Assembly (NCBI RefSeq): GCF_023517775.1
Contig: NZ_CP082904.1
Coordinates: 1,798,001 to 1,862,000, forward strand
Direction of reading: 5' to 3'
Origin: Mixta hanseatica
GTDB taxonomy: Bacteria > Pseudomonadota > Gammaproteobacteria > Enterobacterales > Enterobacteriaceae
Length of the DNA stretch: 64,000 nucleotides
Shown piece after piece: positions 1 to 9,309 of this stretch. How positions within the stretch are numbered: the first letter of the stretch is position 1; every line of letters starts with the position of its first letter. Made by a program: the position numbers and the translations under genes. The notes under the pieces were generated by a model, which had not been told where the DNA came from, ran no database searches, and saw only the letters and a program-made list of their open reading frames with translations.

Positions 1-53
1 AGGTTTTTATTAACCTTTGATTAACTTTTGGTTTACATTTTGAGGGGGTCATC

Positions 54-1358
54 TTGACTACACCATTAAGAAAAATTGTTATCGTTGGAGGGGGAGCCGG
101 TGGGCTGGAACTGGCAACGCAGCTTGGGCACAAGCTGGGCCGACGCCAGAAGGCGGAGATCACGCTGGTCGATCGCAACCACAGTCATTTATGGAAACCG
201 CTGCTGCATGAAGTGGCCACTGGATCGCTGGATGAAGGTATCGATGCGCTCAGTTACCTTGCTCATGCGCGCAATCACCATTTCCAGTTCCAGCTGGGAT
301 CGTTAACCGACATCGATCGGGAAAATAAGCGGCTGCAGCTGGCAGAAATCCGCGATGCGCAGGGGGAAGTGTTGGTTCCGGCGCGCGAAGTGCCTTACGA
401 CACGCTGGTCATGGCGCTGGGCAGTACTTCAAATGATTTCGGTACGCCAGGCGTAAAAGATCACTGCATCTTCCTGGATAACCCGCATCAGGCGCAGCGT
501 TTCCATAATGAAATGCTTAATCTGTTCCTGAAGTATTCGGCCAATACCGATGCCCAGGGCAAAATCAATATCGCGATTGTCGGCGGCGGAGCAACCGGCG
601 TTGAGCTTTCTGCCGAGCTACATAATGCGGTAAAACAGCTGCACAGCTATGGCTACAAAGGGCTGGATAATCAGGTGCTGAACGTCACGCTGGTCGAGGC
701 GGGCGAACGCATTCTGCCCGCGCTGCCGGCACGTATTTCCGCCGCGGCCCATCAGGAACTGACCAAGCTGGGCGTGCAGGTACTGACGCAAACCATGGTC
801 ACCAGCGCAGATAAAAATGGTCTGCATACCAAAAACGGCGACTTTATCGAAGCGGATCTGATGGTTTGGGCAGCGGGTATCAAAGCGCCAGATTTTATGA
901 AAGATATCGGCGGTCTGGAAACCAACCGTATCAATCAGCTGGTAGTGAAAGAGACGCTGCAAACCACGCATGATGACGATATTTACGCCATCGGCGACTG
1001 TGCCTCTTGTGCGTTACCTTCCGGCGGATTTGTGCCGCCACGTGCGCAGTCGGCGCACCAGATGGCCTCAAAGGCGCTGGAAAACATTCTGGCGCAAATG
1101 CGTCAGCAGACGCTGAAACCGTATGTTTATAAAGATCACGGTTCGCTGGTTTCGCTTTCGCGATTCAGTACCGTTGGTAGCCTGATGGGTAACCTGATGC
1201 GCGGTTCGATGATGGTGGAAGGGCGCATTGCGCGTTTCGTCTATATCTCGCTGTATCGTATGCATCAGATTGCGCTGCACGGTTACTTTAAAACCGGCCT
1301 GATGATGCTGGTGGGCAGCATCAACCGGGTAATCCGCCCGCGTTTGAAACTGCATTAA
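54..1358 (+). CDS. ndh: Type II NADH:quinone oxidoreductase
   Basis: Ndh is the non-proton-pumping respiratory NADH dehydrogenase: a peripheral inner-membrane FAD enzyme passing electrons from NADH to ubiquinone. The 434-residue product has the same length as the E. coli protein as I remember it and is near identical to it throughout. The FAD dinucleotide-binding motif GGGAGG lies at about residues 12-17, the NADH-binding motif GGGATG near residue 177, and the second FAD motif AIGDCAS near 315. The hydrophobic, basic C-terminus is the membrane-anchoring part of the family. The start is TTG at 54, behind a GAGGGGG ribosome site at 42-48; no ATG fits the conserved N-terminus. Only about 50 bases of upstream DNA are in the window; a TTGAT at 17-21 could be half of an FNR site, but that is weak. 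Confidence 0.97.
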   Translation: MTTPLRKIVIVGGGAGGLELATQLGHKLGRRQKAEITLVDRNHSHLWKPLLHEVATGSLDEGIDALSYLAHARNHHFQFQLGSLTDIDRENKRLQLAEIRDAQGEVLVPAREVPYDTLVMALGSTSNDFGTPGVKDHCIFLDNPHQAQRFHNEMLNLFLKYSANTDAQGKINIAIVGGGATGVELSAELHNAVKQLHSYGYKGLDNQVLNVTLVEAGERILPALPARISAAAHQELTKLGVQVLTQTMVTSADKNGLHTKNGDFIEADLMVWAAGIKAPDFMKDIGGLETNRINQLVVKETLQTTHDDDIYAIGDCASCALPSGGFVPPRAQSAHQMASKALENILAQMRQQTLKPYVYKDHGSLVSLSRFSTVGSLMGNLMRGSMMVEGRIARFVYISLYRMHQIALHGYFKTGLMMLVGSINRVIRPRLKLH

Positions 1359-1372
1359 GGTCCTACGTTAAC

Positions 1373-1398
1373 AGAGCCCGTGCCTCGACGCGGGCTCT
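1373..1398. terminator. Hairpin between convergent ndh and the hydrolase gene
   Basis: AGAGCCCG (1373-1380) pairs perfectly with CGGGCTCT (1391-1398) across a 10-base loop. It sits just after the ndh stop and before the stop of the convergent hydrolase gene. The T-run is poor on both sides, so termination is inferred from position and stem strength. Confidence 0.55.
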
Positions 1399-1418
1399 CA
1401 CTTCTCCGCAACGTCTTA

Positions 1419-2360
1419 TCAAATGAAAAATGCGCTCAGCTCCTGGGCGATGGCCTGAGGCTGCTCTTCGGGTAAGAAATGGCCGCAGTGCGGCACCAGT
1501 ACGCCAGAAACGTCGTCGGCAAATTGACGCAATGGCGCAGCCATATCCGCAATCGAGCCGAACTCGGCGCTAACGGCCAGCACCGGCATCTTGAGCTTCC
1601 CTTGCTTGTGCAACGCGGCATTTTGCGCAGCCGAAAGCGCAACCGCTCGATAGCCGGCGAGGCCCGCGCGCAACCCTCCATTGGCAAGCATTACGCGCAG
1701 ATATTCATCAATCTCTTCATCAGAAAAAACGTCCGGACAGGCGGTCTTTCTTTTCAGGAACCATTCGATATAGAGACGCTCGCGCCCGACAATTAATGCT
1801 TCAGGCAGATCGGGGATCATATGAAAAGCAAAATGCCAGGTTTTCCAGGCGTTATCGGGCGTGGCGGGCAGCGCTTCCGGCAGCGTAACGCCCGGAATAC
1901 CGGCATCCAGTAACGCCAGACGCTTTACTTCATCGGCATACAGCGCCGCATAGGGCCAGGCGACCCAGGCGCCGACATCATGCGCGGCGAGGAAATAGCG
2001 CGTAACGTTAAGCTGCGCCAGTAGGCCATGAACTTTCTCCGCCAGCGAGCGGGTGTCATAACCGGTTCCCGGGCGATCGGAGTCTCCCTGGCCCGGCAGA
2101 TCCAGCGCAATAAGGTGATAATCCGCCTTCATAAGCTGCATAACCTTACGCCAGGCATACCAGCTCTGGGGGAATCCGGCTAAAAAAACGATCGTTTCAC
2201 CCTGCGGATTCCCGCCGGTAACGTAGTGCATCCTGATCCCTGCCACCGTCGCGTAGCGATGCGCGAAATCGCTAAAAGTGCGATCGTGCCAGCTGACGGG
2301 CTCAGCGCTGGCATAACGAAGCGGGGCAGGGGCAACAGTTTGTGGTGCGCGGTGGTCCAT
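1419..2360 (-). CDS. Alpha/beta hydrolase, epoxide-hydrolase/haloalkane-dehalogenase-like
   Basis: This 313-residue protein has the alpha/beta hydrolase fold. An oxyanion-side motif FLAGFPQSW lies near residues 59-67, followed by DLPGQGDSDRP near 87-97. The nucleophile elbow AAHDVGA has Asp128 where lipases carry Ser, and GHFLPEEQP near the C-terminus supplies the catalytic His. An Asp nucleophile is typical of epoxide hydrolases and haloalkane dehalogenases, so a hydrolytic detoxification role is likely; the substrate is unknown. The start is ATG at 2360 behind AAGGAG. A tetR-family gene lies immediately upstream on the same strand, and a perfect palindrome lies between them, so repressor-controlled expression is inferred. 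The pair is not at this place in E. coli and looks inserted between ndh and ycfJ. Confidence 0.85.
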   Translation of the reverse strand: MDHRAPQTVAPAPLRYASAEPVSWHDRTFSDFAHRYATVAGIRMHYVTGGNPQGETIVFLAGFPQSWYAWRKVMQLMKADYHLIALDLPGQGDSDRPGTGYDTRSLAEKVHGLLAQLNVTRYFLAAHDVGAWVAWPYAALYADEVKRLALLDAGIPGVTLPEALPATPDNAWKTWHFAFHMIPDLPEALIVGRERLYIEWFLKRKTACPDVFSDEEIDEYLRVMLANGGLRAGLAGYRAVALSAAQNAALHKQGKLKMPVLAVSAEFGSIADMAAPLRQFADDVSGVLVPHCGHFLPEEQPQAIAQELSAFFI

Positions 2361-2404
2361 TGTGACTCCTTAAATTTTATCACTCGGCGATAAGGTAAGT
2401 TTTA

Positions 2405-2426
2405 TTAGGAAATGAACATTTCCTAA
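2405..2426. promoter_or_regulatory. Palindromic operator upstream of the hydrolase gene
   Basis: TTAGGAAATG (2405-2414), a two-base AA spacer and CATTTCCTAA (2417-2426) form a perfect 10-bp inverted repeat in the 78-base gap between the tetR-family gene and the hydrolase gene. Size and symmetry fit a TetR-type dimer site. The binding protein is inferred to be the neighbouring regulator. Confidence 0.7.
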
Positions 2427-2438
2427 ATAGGTAAAATT

Positions 2439-3038
2439 TTAAGCCAGCAGCTTCATTGCCAGCCTGATCGTCTCTTCCCGGTCCGTCAGGTTTTCAATTT
2501 TGCCCAGCACGCGCATACCAAAGGTAATACAGAGCATCAGCTCTGTTGCGCTATCCACGTTAACCTCTGGCGATAGCGAACCATCCGCCTGACCCTGTCG
2601 CACCAGGGCGGACAGAAACGCTTTATTACGCATAAATGCCTGACGCACCAGCGCTGACAGCTCATCATCCAGCACCTGAAGCTCTGTTGCGCTGCCGACA
2701 ACCAGACAACCCCGCCTGCCTTCCACCTCGCGCGCGGAATCGAGATAGAACCGGAGCAGTTCAGCTATTTTCTCGCGGCCCGTAGCGCAAGGTTGCAGGC
2801 GCTGTCTCAGCAGGGCATTACGCTGCGAGGTATAACGTTCAAATACCTGAAGAAACAGAGTGCGCTTGTCGTTAAACGCCTTATAAATACTGCCAGCGGT
2901 TAAGTTCATGGCGGCGGCCAGATCCGCTATTGAGGCGGCATGAAAGCCTTTTTGCCGAAACACCAGCATCGCCTGATCCAGCGCCTGTTCAGTATCAAAT
3001 TCTCGCGGACGTCCGCGTTCTTTGGCTTTATTCACCAT
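2439..3038 (-). CDS. TetR/AcrR-family transcriptional regulator
   Basis: This one-domain repressor has an N-terminal helix-turn-helix (QKGFHAASIADLAAAMNLTA followed by GSIYKAFNDKRTLF, roughly residues 27-61) and an effector-binding C-terminal half. I place the start at ATG 3038 (MVNKAKERGRPREFD), giving 199 residues. The reading frame stays open upstream to a TTG at 3071, but the family normally begins only a few basic residues before the GRPREFD segment. It probably controls the downstream hydrolase gene through the palindrome at 2405-2426; the inducer is not deducible. It is not the copper-responsive ComR that lies near ycfJ in E. coli, judging by its sequence, though a distant relation cannot be excluded. 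Confidence 0.88.
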   Translation of the reverse strand: MVNKAKERGRPREFDTEQALDQAMLVFRQKGFHAASIADLAAAMNLTAGSIYKAFNDKRTLFLQVFERYTSQRNALLRQRLQPCATGREKIAELLRFYLDSAREVEGRRGCLVVGSATELQVLDDELSALVRQAFMRNKAFLSALVRQGQADGSLSPEVNVDSATELMLCITFGMRVLGKIENLTDREETIRLAMKLLA

Positions 3039-3414
3039 TAAGCAGCTCAGCAATATCAAATAAGGAAACAATCAATTCCAAAATGCCAGAAATTCTCTGC
3101 GTCGGCAAGTGCGCAGCAGGCAAAAGATTGGCAGTTTCATTTTTGTGATCGCTGCGATGTTAAGCAAAAAAAAAACGTAGCAAACCTTGCCAAAGCGGCC
3201 CGGTTCGTCACCAGTCGTTTGCTAAGAACGCTCTGAAAAACCTCTGTTTATCCCGCTTTGCGGTTTTTCCTCCTATTATCTGATTGCTGCTTTTTGCCCT
3301 GGTCTGCACAATTTTTATCAATTACCACGGCGAGTCGCGCACGCCGAGTATGGCTTACTGCCACGGAACCGGCAGCAGCAGGATTGCGCGGTAACATAGT
3401 CAGGAGGTTTTCCT
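3039..3414. other. Intergenic region between tetR-family gene and ycfJ
   Basis: No coding sequence is supported in these 376 bases. They must hold the divergent promoters of the TetR gene and ycfJ, but I see no confident -35/-10 pair or operator. There is an A-run at 3166-3175 and a CAGGAGG ribosome site for ycfJ at its right end. In E. coli the nearby bhsA and ldtC genes occupy the ycfJ-mfd area; they are absent here. Confidence 0.5.
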
Positions 3415-3963
3415 GTGAATAAATCAATGATAGCGGGTATGGGTATTGGTGTGGTTGCCGCTCTGGGCGTGGCTGCCGTTGCCAGCATGAACGTGTTTAA
3501 TCCGGGTCCCCAATACGCACAGGTTATTTCCGCAACGCCCATCAAGGAAACGATTAAAAACCCACGTCAGGAGTGTCGGAACGTCACGCTTACTCATCGT
3601 CGGGCGGTTCAGGATGAGAACCGCATTGCCGGATCGGTATTAGGCGCGGTGGCCGGCGGGGTATTGGGTCATCAGTTTGGCGGCGGGCGCGGTAAGGATG
3701 TGGCGACGGTAGCGGGCGCTCTGGCAGGCGGCTATGCCGGCAACCAGGTACAGGGCGGCCTGCAGGATCGCGACACCTATACCACCACCGAACAGCGCTG
3801 CAAAACGGTCTACGATAAGCAGGATAAAATGCTGGGCTACGATGTCACCTATAAAATTGGCGACCAGCAGGGAAAAATTCGTATGGAGAACGATCCCGGC
3901 ACCCGCATTCCGCTCGATCGTAACGGGCAATTGATTCTTAACAGCAACAGCGATCAGGCATAA
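3415..3963 (+). CDS. ycfJ: YcfJ, glycine-zipper 2TM-type envelope protein
   Basis: The 182-residue protein starts with a signal-like hydrophobic segment (MIAGMGIGVVAALGVAAVAS). A glycine-rich segment follows (AGSVLGAVAGGVLGHQFGGG, then VATVAGALAGGYAGNQVQ, about residues 69-108), which is the glycine-zipper 2TM signature. A two-cysteine C-terminal region follows it. It matches YcfJ of E. coli by sequence and position next to ndh and mfd; that protein is linked to envelope stress and biofilm behaviour but its biochemistry is not settled. The start is GTG at 3415 after CAGGAGG at 3401-3407; ATG 3427 is an alternative that would sit too far from the ribosome site. Confidence 0.9.
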   Translation: MNKSMIAGMGIGVVAALGVAAVASMNVFNPGPQYAQVISATPIKETIKNPRQECRNVTLTHRRAVQDENRIAGSVLGAVAGGVLGHQFGGGRGKDVATVAGALAGGYAGNQVQGGLQDRDTYTTTEQRCKTVYDKQDKMLGYDVTYKIGDQQGKIRMENDPGTRIPLDRNGQLILNSNSDQA

Positions 3964-3966
3964 GCA

Positions 3967-3989
3967 AACGGGGCGAAAGCGACCCCGTT
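3967..3989 (+). terminator. Hairpin after ycfJ
   Basis: AACGGGG (3967-3973) pairs with CCCCGTT (3983-3989); the inner CG/CG pairs extend the stem around an AAAG loop. It begins four bases after the ycfJ stop. The T-run is short, so it may work together with the next hairpin. Confidence 0.55.
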
Positions 3990-4026
3990 CGTTATCCAGA
4001 CATCTCTTTAGCGCAAAGCCAATTTT

Positions 4027-4051
4027 AAACGGGGCCATTCCAGCCCCGTTT
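4027..4051. terminator. Hairpin between convergent ycfJ and mfd
   Basis: AAACGGGGC (4027-4035) and GCCCCGTTT (4043-4051) form a perfect 9-bp stem with a 7-base loop, 20 bases beyond the mfd stop. Read on the minus strand it is the likely mfd terminator, and it can also stop ycfJ transcription. Confidence 0.65.
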
Positions 4052-4070
4052 AGCGTCTATTCCCCGTTGG

Positions 4071-7000
4071 TCAGCTCGCCAGCCGGTGCTCCTGCATCTG
4101 CTCCATCAGTTCACGGATCCATGTCATACGCAGTTTGCGCTCGGCTAATTCACGGGTGAATTTCAGGCGGGTTGGCCCTTCCAGCCGCCACTGCTGCGGG
4201 TCTTTCTGCAGCAGGCCAATCAGCCAGGTGGGATCAACGCAGTTCTTTTCGGCAAACTCAATAAAGCCGCCTTTCTCGCTGGCCTCAATACGTCGAATAC
4301 CCAACTGCTGCGCATCCAGCCGTAACGCGGCGATATCCAGCAGGTTACGCGCCGCATCGGGAAGATTGCCGAAGCGATCGATCAGCTCCACCTTCAGGTC
4401 GTCCAGCTCGCGCCGATCGCTGGCGCTGGCGATACGCTTGTAGAAGGAAAGCCGCGTATTGACGTCGGGGATAAAATCATCGGGCAGCAGCGCCGGCATT
4501 CGCAGCTCAATATCGGTCTGGTTGCTGGTCAGATCTTCCAGTGAAGGCTCGCGGCCCTCCTTTAGGGCATCCACCGCATTTTCTAACAGCTCCATATAGA
4601 GTGAGAAGCCGATACTTTCCATCTGCCCGCTCTGATCCTCGCCCAGCAGCTCGCCCGCGCCACGGATTTCTAAATCGTGCGTAGCCAGCGCGAAGCCCGC
4701 GCCTAAATCCTCCAGCGAGGCAATCGCTTCCAGTCGTTTATGGGCATCGGTGGTCATCGCTTTTGGCGGCGGTGTCAGCAGCCACGCGTAGGCCTGATGA
4801 TGCGAACGGCCTACGCGTCCGCGCAGCTGATGCAGCTGCGCCAGGCCAAAGTGATCGGCGCGCTCAATGATAATGGTATTCGCGGTGGGAATATCAATAC
4901 CGGTTTCGATAATGGTGGTACAGACCAGCACATTGAAGCGTTGATGATGGAAATCATTCATCACTCGCTCCAGATCGCGCTCGCGCATCTGCCCGTGACC
5001 AATGGCAATTCGCGCCTCCGGCACCAGGTCCGCCAGCCGCTGCGCCGCTTTCTCGATATTTTCCACATCGTTATAGAGATAATAAACCTGACCGCCGCGC
5101 AGAATTTCACGCAGGATCGCCTCGCGCACCACCAGGCTGTCATATTCGCGGACAAAGGTTTTTACCGCCAGGCGGCGCGCAGGCGGCGTGGCAATAATCG
5201 ACAGATCGCGCATGCCGCTCATTGCCATATTCAGCGTACGTGGAATCGGCGTAGCGGTCAGCGTCAGGATATCGACGTCGGCGCGCATCGCCTTGATCCG
5301 CTCTTTATGGCGCACGCCGAAGCGGTGCTCCTCATCGACAATCAGCAGCCCCAGATCGTGCCATTTTAGATCGCTCATCAGCAGCTTATGGGTGCCGATT
5401 AAAATATCGATCTTACCTTCACGGGCCTGTTCCAGCACCTGCGTCTGTTCTTTGGCGCTGCGGAAGCGGGAAAGCATTTCGATGCGTACCGGCCAGTTGG
5501 CGAAGCGGTCGCGGAAATTATCATAATGCTGCTGGGCGAGCAGGGTGGTGGGCACCAGCACCGCCACCTGCTTGTGGTTTTCCACCGCCAGAAACGCCGC
5601 GCGCATCGCCACTTCGGTTTTCCCAAAGCCGACGTCGCCGCACACCAGACGATCCATCGCCAGCGGCTGACACATATCGCTCAGGACCGCATGGATCGCC
5701 TGAGCCTGGTCCGGCGTGGTTTCAAACGGGAAGCTGTTACAGAACAGCTGATACTGCTCACGATCGTATTTAAAGGCATAGCCCGCTTTAGCGGCGCGCT
5801 GCGCATAAATGTCCAGCAGCTCGGCCGCCACGTCGCGCACTTTCTCCGCCGCCTTCTGACGCGCCCGCGACCAGGCGTCACTGCCCAGCTTATGCAGCGG
5901 CGCGTTTTCATCAGCGCCGCCAGCGTAGCGGCTAATCAGATGCAGCGACGAGACCGGCACATACAGCTTGGCGTCGTTGGCATAGGCCAGCATCAGGTAT
6001 TCCGCCTTGATGCCGCCTGCTTCCAGCGTGGTCATGCCGATATAGCGGCCGACGCCATGCTCCAGATGCACCACCGGCTGGCCGGGATGCAGCTCCGCCA
6101 GGTTGCGGATCAGCACATCCGGGTTAATGGTGCGGCGGGTATCCTGACGGCGACGCGTGACGCGCTCGCCCAGCAGATCCCCTTCGCAGATCAGCGCACG
6201 CTGGCGCAGGTTATCGATAAAACCGCGCTCGCTGGCGCCAATAATCAGATAGCGGCCGGGCGCAGCGGCCTCGCTCAGACGCTGGATCGCTTTTGGCTGT
6301 AGCTTGATGCGCGCCAGCAGTTCCTGCAACGCTTCGCGGCGGCCTTCGCTTTCCACCGAGAAGATCACCGCACCGTCGAACGCCTCAAGAAAATGGCGCA
6401 GGTTATCCAGCGGCGCTTTGGCCTGCGGTTCCACCGCCAGCGGCGGCAGCGGCTGATACTCGAGGTTAGTATTCGCCGCTTTATCCGGCAGCGCTTCGCT
6501 GCTCATGCGGATACGCGGCCACTGTTTTAACTCAGCGAACAGCCCGTCAGTGCGCAACCACAGCGTCTCCGGCGGCAACAGCGGACGCATTGGATCCACG
6601 CGGCGGTTTTCAAAGCGCGCCATAATGTCCTGCCAGAAGCGCTCCGCGCTCGCTTCCAGATCGCCGGTGCTGACCACCAGCGTATTTTGCGGCAGATAGC
6701 TGAACAGCGGCACCAGCGGCTGTTCGAAAAACAGCGGCTGCCAGTATTCGATCCCGGCGGGCAGGGTGCCTTTACTCACCTGCTGATAGATATGCTCCGG
6801 CTCACGACGCACATCGAAATGTTCGCGCCACTGACTGCGGAACAGTTCGATAGCGGCTTTATCGGTGGGAAATTCGTGAGCGGGCAGCAGGTTAATCGCC
6901 TCTACCTCTTCCAGTGTGCGTTGGCTGTCGACATCAAACAGCCGCAGGCTGTCGATTTCGTTATCGAAAAAGTCGATGCGATAGGGTTGTTCGCTGCCCA

Positions 7001-7520
7001 TCGGAAACAGATCGAGCAGCGCGCCGCGCGTGGCGTATTCGCCATGCTCCATCACTTGATCGACATGCCGATAGCCCGCCTGTTCCAGCTGGTCGCGCAG
7101 CCGGTCGCGTGATAGCAGCTGTCCTTTATGCATCACCAGCGCATGGCCGTGCAGAAAATCGTGCGGACAGTAACGCTGCATCAGCGTGGTAATCGGCAGG
7201 ATCAGCACCCCGCGTTCCAGCGTCGGCAGGCGATAGAGCGTCGACAGACGGGAAGAGATAATATCCTGATGCGGAGAGAAGCTATCGAACGGCAGGGTTT
7301 CCCAGTCCGCCAGGCTTAATACCGGCTGGCGGGTAAACTGTTGGATTTCGTCCTGCAGGCGCAGCGAGGTTTGCATATCAGGCGCAATCAGCATCACCAG
7401 CCCTGGGTGACGCTCGGCGATTTCCGCACATTCAACGGCGCAGGCGGCGCCGGTTAGCTGTCCCAGCTGGCGTTGATCGTTTGCCGCAGCGGGCAGGGCA
7501 TAGCGAATCTGTTCAGGCAT
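4071..7520 (-). CDS. mfd: Transcription-repair coupling factor Mfd
   Basis: Mfd is the ATP-driven translocase that displaces RNA polymerase stalled at DNA lesions and recruits UvrA. The product aligns end to end with E. coli Mfd (1148 residues), with MPEQ as N-terminus. The UvrB-like N-terminal part and the RNA-polymerase-interaction region (VVHLEHGVGRY) precede the helicase core. Visible helicase motifs are CGDVGFGKTEVAMRAAF (Walker A), VDEEHRFG (DEEH box), TATPIPRTLNMAMSG and QLRGRVGRS. I place the start at ATG 7520, giving 1149 residues; a longer frame reaches 7643 but adds 41 residues with no family match. The gene is convergent with ycfJ as in E. coli. Confidence 0.98.
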   Translation of the reverse strand: MPEQIRYALPAAANDQRQLGQLTGAACAVECAEIAERHPGLVMLIAPDMQTSLRLQDEIQQFTRQPVLSLADWETLPFDSFSPHQDIISSRLSTLYRLPTLERGVLILPITTLMQRYCPHDFLHGHALVMHKGQLLSRDRLRDQLEQAGYRHVDQVMEHGEYATRGALLDLFPMGSEQPYRIDFFDNEIDSLRLFDVDSQRTLEEVEAINLLPAHEFPTDKAAIELFRSQWREHFDVRREPEHIYQQVSKGTLPAGIEYWQPLFFEQPLVPLFSYLPQNTLVVSTGDLEASAERFWQDIMARFENRRVDPMRPLLPPETLWLRTDGLFAELKQWPRIRMSSEALPDKAANTNLEYQPLPPLAVEPQAKAPLDNLRHFLEAFDGAVIFSVESEGRREALQELLARIKLQPKAIQRLSEAAAPGRYLIIGASERGFIDNLRQRALICEGDLLGERVTRRRQDTRRTINPDVLIRNLAELHPGQPVVHLEHGVGRYIGMTTLEAGGIKAEYLMLAYANDAKLYVPVSSLHLISRYAGGADENAPLHKLGSDAWSRARQKAAEKVRDVAAELLDIYAQRAAKAGYAFKYDREQYQLFCNSFPFETTPDQAQAIHAVLSDMCQPLAMDRLVCGDVGFGKTEVAMRAAFLAVENHKQVAVLVPTTLLAQQHYDNFRDRFANWPVRIEMLSRFRSAKEQTQVLEQAREGKIDILIGTHKLLMSDLKWHDLGLLIVDEEHRFGVRHKERIKAMRADVDILTLTATPIPRTLNMAMSGMRDLSIIATPPARRLAVKTFVREYDSLVVREAILREILRGGQVYYLYNDVENIEKAAQRLADLVPEARIAIGHGQMRERDLERVMNDFHHQRFNVLVCTTIIETGIDIPTANTIIIERADHFGLAQLHQLRGRVGRSHHQAYAWLLTPPPKAMTTDAHKRLEAIASLEDLGAGFALATHDLEIRGAGELLGEDQSGQMESIGFSLYMELLENAVDALKEGREPSLEDLTSNQTDIELRMPALLPDDFIPDVNTRLSFYKRIASASDRRELDDLKVELIDRFGNLPDAARNLLDIAALRLDAQQLGIRRIEASEKGGFIEFAEKNCVDPTWLIGLLQKDPQQWRLEGPTRLKFTRELAERKLRMTWIRELMEQMQEHRLAS

Positions 7521-7655
7521 AGTCGTTTCGACGTTCTCTCGGTTTATTTCAGGGGCACAATCATTCCACAGAACGCGGCGGGGATCATCTGCTGCGGCAG
7601 GCTTTTTGCCCGGAAGGCGTTCCCCGGGCTTGCTGGCGACCAACGGCGCTGCGCT

Positions 7656-7865
7656 TTAGCGCGCGGAGCGCGAAAGGGCATTTTCCGCGCGGCGATCGCT
7701 ACTCACCCACTCCAGCTCTTTTTCCGCATGCAGACTCCAGGTGCCGTCGTCCCATTGAACATGATAGCTGGCGGGAAACTCGCCCTGCGCGAAGACCGCG
7801 ACCACTTCACCGCGAATTTCACCAGACTGATGTTTGACAATAGCGCCTTTTAGATACTTACTCAT
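7656..7865 (-). CDS. Small hypothetical protein, SH3-barrel-like appearance
   Basis: This is a 69-residue protein of unknown function. It begins MSKYLKGAIVKHQSGEIRGE and continues with YHVQWDDGTWSLHAEKELEWV. Alternating short hydrophobic strands and a WDDGTW turn suggest a small beta barrel of the SH3/Tudor kind, as in small proteins that start with a KxGxIVxHKSG pattern (YodC-like); I cannot assign it firmly. The start is ATG 7865 with GGAG eight bases upstream; the longer frame would start at a GTG (7889) without a ribosome site. It lies alone between mfd and lolC, where E. coli has ycfT. Confidence 0.65.
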   Translation of the reverse strand: MSKYLKGAIVKHQSGEIRGEVVAVFAQGEFPASYHVQWDDGTWSLHAEKELEWVSSDRRAENALSRSAR

Positions 7866-8109
7866 AAGCGGCTCCGGTGCCAGCGGCACGGTTAATTAGT
7901 AACCTTAACCCTTTAAATATTAAGGGCAAGTATAGTGCAGATTAGTGGTTTGTTAGCGCTGACGCCGGGGCTTTTTTGTCAGACTAACCGCAGCGGAAAA
8001 ATTCTGATGCATCTTTAACAGTCACTCGGACGGGTAAAGGTTCCATAAAACAAGCGGCTCCTTTATCATCCTGACTACTTTGCTTTTTGCTACGCATAAG
8101 ACGGATCTC

Positions 8110-9309
8110 ATGTATCAACCTGTCGCGTTATTTATCGGTCTGCGTTATATGCGCGGACGTGCCTCAGACCGCTTTGGTCGGTTTGTTTCCTGGCTTTCCA
8201 CTATCGGCATTACCTTAGGCGTGCTGGCGCTGGTGACCGTTCTTTCAGTCATGAACGGCTTTGAGCGCGAGCTGGAAGGCAATATTCTTGGTCTGATGCC
8301 GCAGGCGCTGATCACCAGCGATAAAGGCTCAATCAATCCCCAACAACAGCCCGTCAGCAGCCTGCATTTACAGGGTGTACAGCGTATCGCGCCTTTAACT
8401 ACCGGCGACGTGGTGCTGCAAAGCGCGCGCAGCGTGGCGGTGGGCGTCATGCTTGGCGTGCAGCCCGATGAGAAAGATCCGCTGACGCCCTATCTGGTTA
8501 ACGTCCAGCAGCAGGCGCTGCAGCCCGGGCAGTACAACGTGATCCTGGGCGAGCAGCTGGCTGCTCAGCTCGGGGTTAAGCGTGGCGACCAGCTGCGTCT
8601 GATGGTGCCTTCCGCCAGCCAGTTCACCCCGATGGGCCGCCTGCCCAGTCAACGTCTGTTTAAGGTGGTCGGCACTTTCGCCGCCAATAGCGAAGTCGAT
8701 GGTTACCAGATGCTAGTGAACCAGCAGGATGCCTCGCGGTTAATGCGCTATCCGGCGGGCAACATTACCGGCTGGCGCTTATGGCTGGATAAGCCGCTGG
8801 AAGTAGACAGCACCAGCCAGCAGCCGCTGGCGTCGGGGCTGGTATGGAAAGACTGGCGCGATCGCAAAGGCGACCTGTTTCAGGCGGTGCGCATGGAAAA
8901 AAACATGATGGGGCTGCTGCTGAGCCTGATTATCGCCGTGGCGGCGTTTAACATCATTACTTCGCTCGGCCTGCTGATCATGGAAAAGCAGGGCGAAGTG
9001 GCGATCCTGCAAACTCAGGGGCTGACGCGTCGACAAATCATGCTGGTGTTTATGGTACAGGGCGCCAGCGCCGGCATTATCGGCGCGCTGCTCGGTACGC
9101 TGCTGGGCGTGCTGCTGGCCAGCCAGCTCAACAATCTGATGCCGGTTATCGGTATGTTTCTTGATGGCGCGGCGCTGCCGGTGGATATTTCTGTCTGGCA
9201 GGTGATCGTCATCGCGCTGACGGCGATGGCGCTGGCGCTGCTGTCGACGCTTTATCCATCCTGGCGCGCTGCCGCCGTACAACCTGCTGAGGCTTTACGC
9301 TATGAGTGA
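8110..9309 (+). CDS. lolC: Lipoprotein-releasing ABC transporter permease LolC
   Basis: LolC is one of the two membrane subunits of the LolCDE transporter that extracts mature lipoproteins from the inner membrane and passes them to LolA. The 399-residue protein matches E. coli LolC in length and sequence. It has one N-terminal membrane helix (residues ~25-47, with the MNGFEREL motif just after it), a large periplasmic domain, and three C-terminal helices of the FtsX type (from about 265 on). The start is ATG 8110, matching the family N-terminus [10 protein letters not shown]; an upstream TTG or ATG would add an unsupported extension. The stop overlaps the lolD start by 8 bases, so the genes are translationally coupled. 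Confidence 0.97.
   Translation: MYQPVALFIGLRYMRGRASDRFGRFVSWLSTIGITLGVLALVTVLSVMNGFERELEGNILGLMPQALITSDKGSINPQQQPVSSLHLQGVQRIAPLTTGDVVLQSARSVAVGVMLGVQPDEKDPLTPYLVNVQQQALQPGQYNVILGEQLAAQLGVKRGDQLRLMVPSASQFTPMGRLPSQRLFKVVGTFAANSEVDGYQMLVNQQDASRLMRYPAGNITGWRLWLDKPLEVDSTSQQPLASGLVWKDWRDRKGDLFQAVRMEKNMMGLLLSLIIAVAAFNIITSLGLLIMEKQGEVAILQTQGLTRRQIMLVFMVQGASAGIIGALLGTLLGVLLASQLNNLMPVIGMFLDGAALPVDISVWQVIVIALTAMALALLSTLYPSWRAAAVQPAEALRYE

Noticed and set aside
618..971. Open frame on the strand opposite ndh
   Set aside because: It lies wholly inside ndh, has no ribosome site and no recognisable protein features; high-GC genes give such antisense frames.
3141..3165. CRP-like TGTGATCGCTGCGATG upstream of ycfJ
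   Set aside because: Only the left half-site matches; the right half departs from TCACA at most positions.
4740..6302. Long open frames antisense to mfd (for example 4740-5369 and 5526-6302)
   Set aside because: They mirror codon bias of mfd and encode His/Gln/Arg-rich low-complexity products typical of antisense artefacts.
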